Assembly: GCF_000025625.1 (NCBI RefSeq)
Contig: NC_013922.1
Location: 682,001-746,000 of the forward strand
Direction of reading: 5' to 3'
DNA: 64,000 nt
Origin: Natrialba magadii ATCC 43099
Lineage (GTDB): Archaea; Halobacteriota; Halobacteria; Halobacteriales; Natrialbaceae
Part shown: piece by piece, positions 18,780 through 28,197 of the stretch
How the letters are laid out: each line of letters starts with the position of its first letter
Numbering within the stretch: position 1 is the stretch's first letter
Position numbers and translations under genes: made by a program
Notes under the pieces: generated by a model
Told to the model about the DNA's origin: nothing
Seen by the model: the letters and a program-made list of their open reading frames with translations, nothing else
The model's database searches: none

Positions 18780-19325
18780 ATGAACCGTCGACACGTTCTC
18801 AGTTCGATAGGAACGACAACTGGAACACTGCTCGCAGGCTGTCTCACAGACGACAGTGGCGAACCGATGGCATCACCAGCGCTCGTGGAGATTGCAAACA
18901 AGACCGGCGAGCCCATTGAGATTGAAGTCGCGGCTCGAAAAAACGACACAGCGGTGTATGACGAGCGATACACGATCAGAGAGGTACGAGTAACAGAGCG
19001 AGACGACATCGGCGAATACGCGGATATTGATGGAGTCCAGATCGCCGAGGACTGGATGGCGATTCCAGCAGAGTACGAGTTCGAATTCAGGATTCCACAG
19101 CACGGGTTAGAAGCCACGTTCAGCAGCACGGATTCAATTGGCGAGTACGACAACGCACACCAGAGTGAATTGGACGGAGAGTGCTACTTCGTTCAAGTCA
19201 CCATTGGAGACGAAGCACAACCCGATACCGCACGGGTAGATGCAACTCCGGAACGCATTCTTGTCGGAGCAGAAGTTTATCATCACGATATATTCGACCG
19301 CTCACACGCTGGTGATTGTACCTGA
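18780..19325 (+). CDS. hypothetical twin-arginine lipoprotein
   Basis: The protein has 181 residues from the ATG at 18780 (MNRRHVLSSIG); an in-frame ATG at 18762 would add six residues before the signal. The lipobox is TLLAGC. The mature part looks like an all-beta domain (ALVEIANKTGEPIEIEVAAR and later RVDATPERILVGAEVY), probably immunoglobulin-like and outside the membrane. Codon use is less GC-rich than its neighbours. I recognise no family, and neighbouring genes give no functional hint. Confidence 0.75.
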   Translation: MNRRHVLSSIGTTTGTLLAGCLTDDSGEPMASPALVEIANKTGEPIEIEVAARKNDTAVYDERYTIREVRVTERDDIGEYADIDGVQIAEDWMAIPAEYEFEFRIPQHGLEATFSSTDSIGEYDNAHQSELDGECYFVQVTIGDEAQPDTARVDATPERILVGAEVYHHDIFDRSHAGDCT

Positions 19326-19496
19326 CATCCTTTAACCCGGCATGCTGTCCGTCACAGGGTGTGTACTGTGGCATGTCCGTCGATAGAGACAGGCCAGCAC
19401 CTCGGAGCAGCGCAAGCGAGTCAATCTATACGACCGGTGACACCTACGCTGCCGACTCCAAACCGTATTTACTGCCACAGACGAAACGTCCAGACG

Positions 19497-20579
19497 ATGG
19501 AACGCGGGTCGCCGGATTCGTTTACGCGCATGGGCACGCTGGGGATCGAAGAGGAGTGTTTCGTCGTCGACGAGCACGGTCGACCCACGAGCGGCACCGA
19601 CGAACTCGTCTACGAACACGACCCTCCCGAAATCCTCGCCGACCGACTCGACCACGAACTGTTCAAGTTCGTTATCGAGACACAGACACCGCTCATCGAG
19701 GATCCCAGCAACGCTCGTGAGGTGCTCCTCGAGATCCGCCGTGCACTCGTCGACCACGCCGAGCACCACGGCTTCCAGATCGCCGCCGCAGGCCTCCACC
19801 CCCTCGCGCGCTGGCGTGAACTCGAGCACGCCGAAAAGCCACGCTATCGCGCGCAACTCGATCGCATCCAGTATCCACAGCATCGCAACACTACCGCCGG
19901 CGTCCACGTCCACGTGGGTGTCGACGACGCCGATAAGGCCGTCTGGATCGCCAACGAACTACGCTGGTACGTTCCGATCATGCTCGCGCTCTCGGCGAAC
20001 TCGCCGTACTGGAACGGGTTCGACACCGGCCTGCAGTCCGCGCGCGCGAAACTGTTCGAGGGCCTGCCGAACACCGGTATGCCAACCTATTTCGAGGATT
20101 ACGAGGACTTCGACCGCTTCGAGCGCCGAATGCTCGCCACCGACTCGATCAACGACCGGGGTGAACTCTGGTACGACGTGCGCCCGCACACCGCACACGG
20201 CACCGTCGAACTCCGAACACCGGACGGCCAGGCTGATCCTGATCTCGTGATGGCGTTCGTCGAGTACGCCCACGCGCTCGTCGAGGCGCTTGCCGAGGAG
20301 TACGAAGACGGCACCCCGAACTCCCGTCATCGGCGCGAACTGCTCGACGAGAACAAGTGGCGCGCGCTACGCTACGGCCACGACGCCTCGTTCATCGACC
20401 GCGACCTCGAGGGCACCGTCGATCTCGGCGAGGTCGTCGACCGCGAGTGCAACCGACTCGGTATCGACGGCATCAGACAGGTCTACGAGCGCGAAAGCGG
20501 TGCAGAAAGACAGCGCCGGCTACTCGCGTCCGGTGGGCCGGACGAACTGTGTGGATCACTATTGCTTGGTACGGAATAA
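19497..20579 (+). CDS. gshA: glutamate--cysteine ligase (GCS2 type)
   Basis: The 360-residue protein begins [20 protein letters not shown], the GCS2 start with the ATP/Mg-binding GIEEE. Further signatures are [13 protein letters not shown] and [17 protein letters not shown]. It makes gamma-glutamylcysteine, the main thiol of Halobacteria, which lack glutathione. The frame is open upstream to 19359, but the extra 46 residues lack similarity to the family. The gene is single, with the Asp-rich lipoprotein convergent downstream. Confidence 0.92.
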   Translation: MERGSPDSFTRMGTLGIEEECFVVDEHGRPTSGTDELVYEHDPPEILADRLDHELFKFVIETQTPLIEDPSNAREVLLEIRRALVDHAEHHGFQIAAAGLHPLARWRELEHAEKPRYRAQLDRIQYPQHRNTTAGVHVHVGVDDADKAVWIANELRWYVPIMLALSANSPYWNGFDTGLQSARAKLFEGLPNTGMPTYFEDYEDFDRFERRMLATDSINDRGELWYDVRPHTAHGTVELRTPDGQADPDLVMAFVEYAHALVEALAEEYEDGTPNSRHRRELLDENKWRALRYGHDASFIDRDLEGTVDLGEVVDRECNRLGIDGIRQVYERESGAERQRRLLASGGPDELCGSLLLGTE

Positions 20580-20632
20580 CGGCCGGGTGGTGTCGCTGCC
20601 GGTGCCGAAGAAGTGAACGTTACGGATGGTAG

Positions 20633-20998
20633 TTAGGCGTCGTCGTTGTCGTCGTCGTCATCGTCGTCGTCATCCATATCGTCGTCATCGTCGTCATCGT
20701 CGTCTTCGTCGTCATCTACGTCGTCATCTTCATCATCCATGTCGTCGTCTTCGTCATCCATGTCGTCATCTTCGTCATCATCTATGTCGTCGTCCTCATC
20801 ATCCATCTCGTCATCGTCCATCTCGTCATCCTCGTCGTCCATATCGTCATCGTCCATCTCATCGTCATCAACTGGATCGTCGTCCGGATCAGCCGGATCA
20901 TCAGGATCCTCTGGATCATCGTTACATCCCGCGAGCGCAGCGGCGCTCACGGCACCACTGATTGCGATCAGTCGTCGGCGTGTGAGTCGGTCGTCCAT
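20633..20998 (-). CDS. Asp-rich lipoprotein
   Basis: The 121-residue protein starts MDDRLTRRRLIAISGAVSAA with lipobox AALAGC, a Tat-type lipoprotein signal. The remaining 90 residues are almost only Asp, Glu and Met (DDDEMDDDDMDDEDD pattern), encoded by a GAC/GAT array with regular hexamer and 12-base periodicity. Such a chain would be highly charged and disordered at the cell surface, perhaps binding cations. The Ser-rich frame on the opposite strand (20646-21149) is its shadow. Confidence 0.7.
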   Translation of the reverse strand: MDDRLTRRRLIAISGAVSAAALAGCNDDPEDPDDPADPDDDPVDDDEMDDDDMDDEDDEMDDDEMDDEDDDIDDDEDDDMDDEDDDMDDEDDDVDDDEDDDDDDDDDMDDDDDDDDDNDDA

Positions 20999-21437
20999 TG
21001 TCAGATCCTCGGTTGCATACCGGAACGCCGACCACCAAGAGAATGCGGCACCTATCTCGCAGGCAGAGCGGACAAACAATAGTTACATCCGACCCGTACG
21101 AGGTTGGTATAAATGCGTGGTATCACACAGCATGAAGATGTATCTATGAGGGTACACATACTCAGATGGCATGACCGAGCACGGCGAATTCAGGCCATCA
21201 GCTAACAATCGTTTACGAACGGGGCACAATCAAACGTCAGAACGCTTTAGTAACATAGATGACTGGAGTGCGAATAACTGCTGCGGCTGAGCGCGTATGG
21301 AACGCTTTCCCGATCAAAACGGGCCACAGGGGCCGTTCGTTCGATCAGAAACGGAAACCGTCACAGAACGTAACCGGTCTGTACAGACTGACAGTCTGGA
21401 CCACCGTCTGTTGAGACTGGTGTGCCGACGGGCGGCG
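20999..21437. other. intergenic region between gfcR and the Asp-rich lipoprotein
   Basis: This is a 439-bp stretch downstream of gfcR. It contains the lipoprotein promoter region and a small near-palindrome, cagactgacagtctg, at about 21382-21396, possibly a gfcR terminator. No coding frame has convincing composition. Confidence 0.4.
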
Positions 21438-22115
21438 TTACTCGTCTGTGCCGACGCTGATAACCTGCAAGAGTGAGTACACCGGCACACCTTCGATTTC
21501 CTCGATCCCCTGCTTATCCGCGAGCACGACACAGGCAAGCGGCTCGCCACCTTCCGCGCGAATCGCTTCGATCGTCTCGCGCATCGTCGTCCCGCTCGTA
21601 ATGGTGTCGTCGACGATGTAGCACTCGCGGTTGCGGATTCCGGCGAAGTTCCGGGAAAACGTCCCACCGAGGTTCTCGATATCACCTTCTTCCCACTGAT
21701 GTTTCGAAGGCGTGTACGTGCCGAGATCCGTCTCGAGTTCCCGCGCAACGAGCGTGGCGACCGGGCCGCCGGCCTTCTCGATTCCGATCGTCAGGTCGAC
21801 GTCCTCGCCGTGTTTGGCGAGCAGGTCGGCCATCGCAGCAGCGACGTGGCTCAGCCGCTTGCTGTCGCGACCGATCGCGGACCAGTCGACGTGAATGTCC
21901 TGTGGACGGCTTCCGTTCTCCGTGGCGGTATCCGTCGTCGATGCAGTGTCAACTGCGCCGTCGTCTGACTCCGACTGCGTCGTCGCATCACTGCGCTCGA
22001 CGAGCCAGCTTGCAGTTTCGCGGGAGACGTTCAGTTCGTCTGCGATTTCGCCCTTCGAAAGCCCGCGCGCAGCCAGCTCGGCAGCGCTCTCGATGAGATC
22101 GTCGACGTTTTTCAT
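21438..22115 (-). CDS. gfcR: GfcR-type PRTase-domain transcriptional regulator
   Basis: The 225-residue protein starts MKNVDDLIESAAELAARGLS. An HTH (GEIADELNVSRETASWLVER, residues 21-40) is followed by a type I phosphoribosyltransferase domain with the PRPP loop REC YIVDDTITSGTTMRE near residue 160. Family members annotated as orotate phosphoribosyltransferase-like act as regulators: GfcR of Haloferax volcanii activates sugar-catabolism genes. No pyrimidine genes flank it, supporting the regulatory reading. It is divergent from the HAD gene at 22280. Confidence 0.88.
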   Translation of the reverse strand: MKNVDDLIESAAELAARGLSKGEIADELNVSRETASWLVERSDATTQSESDDGAVDTASTTDTATENGSRPQDIHVDWSAIGRDSKRLSHVAAAMADLLAKHGEDVDLTIGIEKAGGPVATLVARELETDLGTYTPSKHQWEEGDIENLGGTFSRNFAGIRNRECYIVDDTITSGTTMRETIEAIRAEGGEPLACVVLADKQGIEEIEGVPVYSLLQVISVGTDE

Positions 22116-22279
22116 ATACTGCCCTTCGGACGCGGTTTTTATAGACGTGTCGTCCTTTCGAAAATGGGCCGTGACCGCGAGCAACGAGAGAGTCCGTCAG
22201 CCGATGCTGTGGCGAACTGGAAACAGATCGCCGCAGCCGACGGAAAACGGTTATCCCACTGCCACTGCCAGGTTATCAC

Positions 22280-23572
22280 ATGGAACGATACGACCTCGTC
22301 TACCGCCTCTACGACGAGTACGACACCACCACGTTACGGGAGTACCAGGAGTTCGTCGACATCTTTCCTGCCGTCGACTCGCGAGTCGCACTCGAGCACT
22401 GGCAGGATGCAAACGACGAACTCGAGTCGCGCAAGAACGAGATCCGCAGTGACTTCGCAGCGGGCGAGACGTTTGCAGAGATTGCAGCACACACGACTCG
22501 CGATCAGGCGTTTACGGCGCTCGATCTGGAGGCCAAGTACGGCCGCGCGGTGAACGTACTCGTCCTCGACGTCGACGAGACGCTGCGCTCGGCCGGCGGC
22601 ACGGACAATGAGATCCCCCGCGAGACGCTGCACGTGCTGACGGAGTTTCACGAAGCCGGGATCCCGATCGTCATCTGTACGGGCCAGACCTTAGAGAACG
22701 TCAAGGGCTTTGCGATCCAGGGGCTGGGCAGCGAAATCGTCCACTCGGGCGACCTCTCGATCGTCTACGAGGCGGGCACGGGCGTCTTCACGCCGGGCCA
22801 TGGCGCTGACACGAAACAACTGCTCTACGAGGATCTGGACGACGAAATTCGGGACGTGTTCGACGACGTGCGCTCGCGCGTCCTGCCCGACGCACCCGCG
22901 GATCTGCGGCGGGGCTGTCACCTGCAGGGCAACGAATTCAACGTGACGATGAAGCCGAACTACGAAACCGGCTCTACCCAGGCCCGCGAGATCATCGACA
23001 AAGCACTGGTCTACGTACTCGAGTTACTCGCAGAGTCGGTGGGTTCGATACTCGCGTTCGACGGCGGAGACCAGACAGTCGAGGCCGAAAACGGCACCAT
23101 CGAACTCGAGGGCGAGTCAATCACCGACTGGACGCATACCTTCTACGCCGATCAGGATTCCGAGATTCGAGCCGTTCTGGAGAGCGAAGGCGCGTACCCA
23201 GACCTCGATCCAGCTGCCGTTCCCGGCGACCTCGCAGCCGTACTCGATCGAATCGACGTCGCCTACTACGAGGCCGACGCCGCCGAAATCGGTAGCCTCG
23301 AACTCAACAAAGTCGTCGGCGTCGAACGCGCACTCGACGTACTCGACATCACAGATCCGTTCGCGCTCGTTATGGGCGACTCCAAGAGCGATCTGCGAGT
23401 CATGCGCTGGGCTGACGAGAACGAGTCCGGTATCGCCGCCGCCCCAGAACACGCCTCACGGGACACCTTAGAGCACGTCCTCGGTACGGACGAACTCGTC
23501 TTCGACCGCGGTCGCAGCGTCGACGTGTTGCGAACTGTGTCCGCACTCAATCAGCTAGCCCGACTCGAGTAG
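22280..23572 (+). CDS. HAD superfamily hydrolase
   Basis: The 430-residue protein has an N-terminal helical extension of about 90 residues, then HAD motif I NVLVLDVDETLRSAGG, motif II VICTGQT, and motif III/IV in ALVMGDSKSDLRVMRWADEN near residue 370. The layout resembles the Cof/SPP-like type with a large C2 cap (residues about 150-340). Predicted activity is phosphatase on an unknown small molecule; sugar phosphates are plausible given the neighbouring gfcR. The extension is not explained by the family. Confidence 0.8.
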   Translation: MERYDLVYRLYDEYDTTTLREYQEFVDIFPAVDSRVALEHWQDANDELESRKNEIRSDFAAGETFAEIAAHTTRDQAFTALDLEAKYGRAVNVLVLDVDETLRSAGGTDNEIPRETLHVLTEFHEAGIPIVICTGQTLENVKGFAIQGLGSEIVHSGDLSIVYEAGTGVFTPGHGADTKQLLYEDLDDEIRDVFDDVRSRVLPDAPADLRRGCHLQGNEFNVTMKPNYETGSTQAREIIDKALVYVLELLAESVGSILAFDGGDQTVEAENGTIELEGESITDWTHTFYADQDSEIRAVLESEGAYPDLDPAAVPGDLAAVLDRIDVAYYEADAAEIGSLELNKVVGVERALDVLDITDPFALVMGDSKSDLRVMRWADENESGIAAAPEHASRDTLEHVLGTDELVFDRGRSVDVLRTVSALNQLARLE

Positions 23573-23662
23573 CGCTGCGATCAGCCGCCACTCCCATTAC
23601 TCACGTAAGCGATCGCTGGCCTGACCGAAGTTCCTATGCGCCCGCCACTCCTTCACAGAACT

Positions 23663-24208
23663 GTGACCGAGTACGACGCGATCGTCTACGATCTGGATGG
23701 CACGCTCGTCGATCTCGACGTCGACTGGAACGCCGTCGCTGCAGACGTCAAAGCACTCTATGCCGACTCCAACGTCGAACCGCCGAGTGACGACCTCTGG
23801 GCCATGCTCGAGTGGGCAGCCAACGCTGGTCTCGCGGATGCCGTCGAAGAAGCCATCGCAGCCCACGAGCGTGCCGGCGCACCGACCTCACCCCGACTCG
23901 CGCACGCGGACGAACTTGCAAACGGTATGGCGACCACGCCTGTCGGCGTCTGCTCGCTCAACTGCGAGGCTGCCTGCCGACGGGCACTCGAGTCCCACGG
24001 GCTCGTGTCGGCGGTGGACGTGATCGTTGGCCGTGACACAGTCGAGACGCAGAAGCCGGATCCGGAGCCGTTGCTCGTTGCGGTCGACGAACTCGGTGTC
24101 GAACCGTCAGATGCAGTCTTTGTCGGCGATTCGGCGCGGGACGAGCAGACGGCCAGGCGAGCCGGCGTCGAGTTCGAGTACGTGGGCGACGGCCCGTCGG
24201 GTGTCTGA
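23663..24208 (+). CDS. HAD family hydrolase (phosphoglycolate phosphatase-like)
   Basis: The protein has about 181 residues from the GTG at 23663 (MTEYDAIVYDLDGTLVDLDV); an ATG at 23636 would add nine residues. Motif I is YDLDGTLVD, motif II GVCSLNCEAACR, and the C-terminal motifs are ETQKPDPEPLL and VFVGDSARDEQTARRAG. The cap is a small helical type C1 domain. The substrate is unknown. It lies 90 bp after the larger HAD gene on the same strand and may be co-transcribed. Confidence 0.85.
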   Translation: MTEYDAIVYDLDGTLVDLDVDWNAVAADVKALYADSNVEPPSDDLWAMLEWAANAGLADAVEEAIAAHERAGAPTSPRLAHADELANGMATTPVGVCSLNCEAACRRALESHGLVSAVDVIVGRDTVETQKPDPEPLLVAVDELGVEPSDAVFVGDSARDEQTARRAGVEFEYVGDGPSGV

Positions 24209-24261
24209 GTCTGACTGAAATCTGCAACAGCCCGCAGCCCGGTGTCGTGGCCGTGGTGACG

Positions 24262-24495
24262 TTAGCGTTGTGCGCGCTTCGCGTACAGAAATACCGAAAT
24301 CGAGACGACCAGCCAGATGACTGCACCGACGCGGATCGCAAACTCGGCTCGCGACCCCCACGTCGGCAGCTCTACGTTCAGCGAAAGCAACGCGACGATC
24401 GGTGCCCCGATCAGGATCGTAAGGACGAACGTCATCTGCATCACCCACCCGTAATCGACGCCGTCGGGCGTGGTGGTTTCGACGGGGTCTGGCAC
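24262..24495 (-). CDS. small membrane protein, DUF5822-like
   Basis: The 77-residue protein has two predicted helices (MQMTFVLTILIGAPIVALLS and FAIRVGAVIWLVVSISVFLY) and a short basic C-terminus (AKRAQR). The start MPDPVETTTPDGVDYGWVMQ matches my memory of the haloarchaeal DUF5822 family. Its function is unknown. It is convergent with the HAD gene and divergent from panB. Confidence 0.75.
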   Translation of the reverse strand: MPDPVETTTPDGVDYGWVMQMTFVLTILIGAPIVALLSLNVELPTWGSRAEFAIRVGAVIWLVVSISVFLYAKRAQR

Positions 24496-24665
24496 GGTTT
24501 GAATTCCCCACCCTGCCCCCTTAAGCGTCGCGACTCACCGCTCACAGTGGCTATAACCTGCTGTTGAGTGGGGCATTACGCACACAGATTGACGGGGCGT
24601 CGGTCCGTTATGGACAGATGAAGAACGGTGCTGTTTACTATTCGAACGCGAACACGAACGTACGC

Positions 24666-25478
24666 ATGACCACTGTCCGGGACGTGACCGCCAAGGCAGG
24701 CGACGAACCGATCACGATGCTGACCGCCTACGACGCGCCGACCGCCGATATCGTCGACGACGCCGGTGTCGACATCATCCTCGTCGGCGATAGCCTCGGC
24801 AACACGTCGCTCGGCCACGATACCACACTCCCCGTCACCGTCGACGACATGGCCCGCCACGTCGGCGCTGTCACCCGCGCAACCGACGACGCACTCGTCG
24901 TCGCCGACATGCCGTTTCTCTCCTTCGGCGTCGACGAGGCCACGAGCATCGAAAACGCCGGCCGCATGCTCAAAGAGGAAGGAGCTGATGCGGTCAAACT
25001 CGAGTGCGGTCCGCACACGGTCGACCTCACCGAGAAGCTGGTCCAGCTTGGGATTCCGGTGATGGCCCACCTCGGGCTGACGCCACAGCACGTCAACCAG
25101 TATGGCGGCTACCCCCGGCAAGGGACGGATCAGGCGGCTGCAGCGCAGATCCTCGACCTCGCGCGCGAGCACGAGGCGGCCGGCGCGTTCGCGCTGGTAC
25201 TCGAGCACATCCCGTCGAATCTCGCTGCCGAGGTGACGGCTGCACTCGAGACGCCGACGATCGGGATCGGTGCCGGTCCCGAGTGTGATGGACAGGTGCT
25301 CGTGGTCGACGACGCAGTCGGCCTGAGCGGGTGGTCGCCGTCGTTCGCGAAGCAGTTTGGCTCGGTTCGTGAGGAGATGGAGTCGGCTGTGGGTGACTAC
25401 GTCGAAGCGGTCGAATCTGGCTCGTTCCCGGCGGACGAGCACAGCCACGAGTCGGCGGATCTGGACGAGATTTACTGA
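24666..25478 (+). CDS. panB: 3-methyl-2-oxobutanoate hydroxymethyltransferase
   Basis: The 270-residue protein starts MTTVRDVTAKAGDEPITMLT; in-frame ATGs upstream (24564, 24618) give extensions without family similarity. Diagnostic PanB sequences are DAGVDIILVGDSLGNTSLGH (metal and ketoisovalerate site), HLGLTPQHVNQYGGY and PTIGIGAGPECDGQVLV. It adds the hydroxymethyl group from methylene-tetrahydropterin to ketoisovalerate, giving ketopantoate for CoA synthesis. Other pan genes are not nearby. Confidence 0.95.
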   Translation: MTTVRDVTAKAGDEPITMLTAYDAPTADIVDDAGVDIILVGDSLGNTSLGHDTTLPVTVDDMARHVGAVTRATDDALVVADMPFLSFGVDEATSIENAGRMLKEEGADAVKLECGPHTVDLTEKLVQLGIPVMAHLGLTPQHVNQYGGYPRQGTDQAAAAQILDLAREHEAAGAFALVLEHIPSNLAAEVTAALETPTIGIGAGPECDGQVLVVDDAVGLSGWSPSFAKQFGSVREEMESAVGDYVEAVESGSFPADEHSHESADLDEIY

Positions 25479-25569
25479 GCGGGTCGCCGTGAGTCGCCGT
25501 GAGTGTTTATGATCGGTGCGGATATCGATGACAGCGGACTGGTGTCGAAGTGTATTCCAGACGAACGCA

Positions 25570-26142
25570 TTAGCGTCGGGAAAACGCACTCGCGGTAGCC
25601 GCCGCACCGAACGCAGCGAGCGCGACTCCGACGATCATCGTGACGGGAAAGAATAGATCCTCGGTGAGCGCGCTGAGCAGTGGGTTCGACGGCATGCCGC
25701 TGAGTGAGCCGAGAACGAACAAGAGCAGACAGAACACCACGAAGCCGGCGACTGCACCGATGGCACCGAGCGTTCCAACGGCGGACGGCGGCTGGTCGAA
25801 CTGAATCCCGGTGAGGACGCCGGTCAGGGTCGCCACAACGGGTGCGAGCAAAATTGCAGAGCCGATCGCATCGACCACGATGTGGAGGCTCTCGATTTCA
25901 CCTTCCATCCCGAAGGAACCACCGAACCCGGCGAAGATGTTGTACAGGACTGGTGGAACACCGAATCCGATCGCGATGGTCGCGAACAGGAGCACGTTGA
26001 ACGTGATAACCCGCCCGTTTTCCGCCCGGAGGAAGGTGTCTGCGAGCACGTCACTGGGGAGGCGGGGGTTCCACTCGTCGTTCTCGTCGCTCTCCTCGCC
26101 TGTTCTCTCGTTCGGGTCATCGCTCGGCGACTGATCAGCCAT
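25570..26142 (-). CDS. hypothetical four-helix membrane protein
   Basis: The 190-residue protein starts MADQSPSDDPNERTGEESDE. A disordered acidic N-terminus of about 45 residues is followed by four hydrophobic segments (NVLLFATIAIGFGVPPVLYN; AIGSAILLAPVVATLTGVLT; GAIGAVAGFVVFCLLLFVLG; PVTMIVGVALAAFGAAATAS). I do not recognise the family. It lies opposite panB and is divergent from the small gene at 26228. Confidence 0.65.
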   Translation of the reverse strand: MADQSPSDDPNERTGEESDENDEWNPRLPSDVLADTFLRAENGRVITFNVLLFATIAIGFGVPPVLYNIFAGFGGSFGMEGEIESLHIVVDAIGSAILLAPVVATLTGVLTGIQFDQPPSAVGTLGAIGAVAGFVVFCLLLFVLGSLSGMPSNPLLSALTEDLFFPVTMIVGVALAAFGAAATASAFSRR

Positions 26143-26227
26143 ATGTTCAGTACATACATGTCTCACAAAATTGTTGTTAATCGATGGAGACACCAATACT
26201 GATGACAAACTGCCACGAAGAGCCAGT

Positions 26228-26530
26228 ATGTCGCGTCTGGTGACAACAGTCAGTTCGACTTGTCTCTTCATCGGCGGCATGCTGACGCTTGCGATCGTCC
26301 TCGCCCTGGTTTTGCTCCCACAACCCGTCCTTCCGTTCTCAGCCTGCACCGACGTTGGATACGTCGGCGGACCGCCGGGTGGCTTCGAGTACGAGGGCTA
26401 CCGGTGGCTCTGGCTGGAGTACTCGCCGGACGGCGGCGTGAATCGGTGTGGTACACCGATCGTCTCGGTCGCGGTCGGACTGCTTGTGGTTGGTGGTGTC
26501 CTCCGCGGCATCGATCGCCGAACGCAGTAG
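26228..26530 (+). CDS. hypothetical small membrane protein
   Basis: The 100-residue protein starts at the ATG at 26228 (MSRLVTTVSSTCLFIGGMLT). It has two helices flanking an external loop with two Cys (CTDVGYVGGPPGGFEYEGYR and NRCGT), which could form a disulfide outside the cell. A frame open upstream to 26171 lacks coding character. No family is recognised. Confidence 0.6.
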   Translation: MSRLVTTVSSTCLFIGGMLTLAIVLALVLLPQPVLPFSACTDVGYVGGPPGGFEYEGYRWLWLEYSPDGGVNRCGTPIVSVAVGLLVVGGVLRGIDRRTQ

Positions 26531-26614
26531 TTCGACCGCTGGACACAGCCCTCACTAATCCGAAAACCGCTTCGATACCATACCATCCGACCCCCGCGTA
26601 CCGCGCTCTCCCGC

Positions 26615-27397
26615 CTACTCCACGGTCGACGCGACGAACTCACGAACCGCCTCGTTGAACGCCGCCGGCTGTTCGAGCATCGCCATATGTGCCGCGTCCT
26701 CGAGTTCGACCGACCGAGCATCGTCGATCTCCTCCACCAGAAACTCGTGATACTGCGGCGGCGTTAGCTTGTCGTGCTCGCCGTAGACAACCAGCGTCGG
26801 CACGTCGATCCCACCGAGTTCGTCGCGCACGTCGAACGTATGGCACGTCTCGAAATCGCGCTGTGTAACCGCCTGCTCGGACGCGCGCAGCTGGTCACTC
26901 GAGTACGCCGCCAGGTCGCTGTCGGCATCGTGGAAGAAACAGTCCGGGCCGTGGAGGAATTCGACGGCACGCTCGAAGTCGTTTTCGAGCCAGTTGCGGA
27001 GGTCCTCGAGGACGCCGAGGCGGGCACCGGTGCCGGTGAGGACGACGGCATCGGGGCTGTACTCGTCGCCGCGTTCGAGGAGGATGTGCATGACGACGGC
27101 ACCGCCGAGTGAGTTCCCGACGAGGACGTCGGCGTCGGTTTCGGTCGCGACGGCGATGACGTCGTCGGCGTAGGCCGAGAGGGTCGTGTAACCGGCACCC
27201 GCATCGATATTGTCGGAGTCGCCGTGGCCACTCAGATCGAGGGTAACGACGGGACACTGATCCGCGAGGCGGTGCTGGGATTTCCAGACTGCTCGCGTGC
27301 CGCCGCTTCCGTGGACAAAACAGATCGTCGGTCCATCCCCACCCCGATCAGAAACCTCGTAGGCCGTCTCCCGGCCCTGGTGTGATACCGTCTCCAT
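26615..27397 (-). CDS. alpha/beta fold hydrolase
   Basis: The 260-residue protein starts METVSHQGRETAYEVSD. The oxyanion-hole region is ICFVHGSGGTRAVW, the nucleophile elbow LVGNSLGGAVVMH (Ser near residue 97), the acid LVVYGEHDKLTPP, and the catalytic His DAAHMAMLEQP. It is a typical small-molecule esterase or haloperoxidase-like hydrolase without a lid signature that would fix the substrate. It converges with the gene at 26228. Confidence 0.88.
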   Translation of the reverse strand: METVSHQGRETAYEVSDRGGDGPTICFVHGSGGTRAVWKSQHRLADQCPVVTLDLSGHGDSDNIDAGAGYTTLSAYADDVIAVATETDADVLVGNSLGGAVVMHILLERGDEYSPDAVVLTGTGARLGVLEDLRNWLENDFERAVEFLHGPDCFFHDADSDLAAYSSDQLRASEQAVTQRDFETCHTFDVRDELGGIDVPTLVVYGEHDKLTPPQYHEFLVEEIDDARSVELEDAAHMAMLEQPAAFNEAVREFVASTVE

Positions 27398-27450
27398 ACC
27401 TCTTTGCACGACCGGCGCGGGTATAAAGTCTCAGACAGGGTCAGGTCAGT

Positions 27451-27915
27451 TCACGAACCAAGCGTTATCGCCTCATCTGCCGCGTTTTGCAACGCATCAG
27501 AGCGCCCGTGAGAACCGGGTGCGATTGCGATCGTCTCGATTCCCTGCGCCGCCGCGTGTTCCAGAACGGGTTTGAAGTCGGTATCGCGCGAGGCGATCGC
27601 GAGCGTGTCTATCGTTTGGTCGGTCGAGAGCGCAGTCGCGTCGACAGCCAGTTTCACGTCGACGTCGCCGCTCGTGATGACGACCTCGAAGCCGCGCGCT
27701 TCAGCCGCCTGAATGAGCCCTGGCGTGGCGTGTTCGTCGAGATAGAGCCTGATCACGCCGACGCGTCCGAGGCCGCCGGCAACGTCCCGAAGGTCGTCGA
27801 GATCGACGTCGAACTCGTCGCGGAAGACGTTCGGCCCGTCGACGAACAGCCCAACGGCTGGCTCGCGGTGGGAGTCGGTATCGGGAGCGAGACGGGCGCG
27901 AACGCGGTCAAACAT
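27451..27915 (-). CDS. NYN/LabA-like PIN-fold nuclease domain protein
   Basis: The 154-residue protein has conserved acids in GLFVDGPNVFRDEFD (residues 23-37), VDVKLAVDATAL and LAIASRDTDFKPVLEHA, the set expected for metal binding in NYN domains, with the typical GIETIAIAPGS strand. It is probably a ribonuclease or RNA-processing factor. It lies 53 bp upstream of the hydrolase gene on the same strand, with no obvious functional link. Confidence 0.85.
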   Translation of the reverse strand: MFDRVRARLAPDTDSHREPAVGLFVDGPNVFRDEFDVDLDDLRDVAGGLGRVGVIRLYLDEHATPGLIQAAEARGFEVVITSGDVDVKLAVDATALSTDQTIDTLAIASRDTDFKPVLEHAAAQGIETIAIAPGSHGRSDALQNAADEAITLGS

Positions 27916-28019
27916 ACCGATCGGTAGCCACGGGTCCGGGAAAGGTGTAGCGAAACCGCCCGGAACTCCCGCTCGCGTTCACCGCAGAACGCGGCCACAC
28001 TGGGTGTGTTCTAGTAGCC

Positions 28020-28083
28020 ACTGCAAGTCAATGCACACCTGATCGCACGACTGCTGTGCGATCAGTGTGTAACGAGTTGCAGT
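28020..28083. repeat. 64-bp imperfect palindrome
   Basis: The core is a perfect 10-bp inverted repeat, ctgatcgcac (28039-28048) and gtgcgatcag (28056-28065), with a 7-bp loop. Pairing extends outward imperfectly so that actgcaagtc at the left faces gagttgcagt at the right. It could form a long hairpin. Its position next to a second palindrome suggests a mobile element end or MITE. Confidence 0.6.
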
Positions 28084-28086
28084 TGT

Positions 28087-28197
28087 TATACTGCCGGACA
28101 GAACTATTCGAAGATCGGTCGCGCTACTGCGGCCGTCCCCGAGGTGACGGCCGCGACTTTCCGACCGACTTCTCACTGACTTTTGTCCGACAGTATA
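28087..28197. repeat. 111-bp MITE-like palindrome
   Basis: The ends match as inverted repeats (tatactgccggaca at the left; tgtccgacagtata at the right). Both arms read inward through roughly 50 bases of imperfect complement to a perfect inner pair, gcggccgtc and gacggccgc, around the centre near 28142. No gene is inside. It is best explained as a miniature inverted-repeat element, possibly transcribed as a hairpin. Confidence 0.6.

Noticed and set aside
19323-19340. tgacatcctttaaccc resembling an IS605-type right end
   Set aside because: Only the first nine bases match and no structured sequence follows.
20646-21149. Ser-rich open frame on the plus strand
   Set aside because: It is the antisense shadow of the Asp-codon array of the lipoprotein at 20633-20998.
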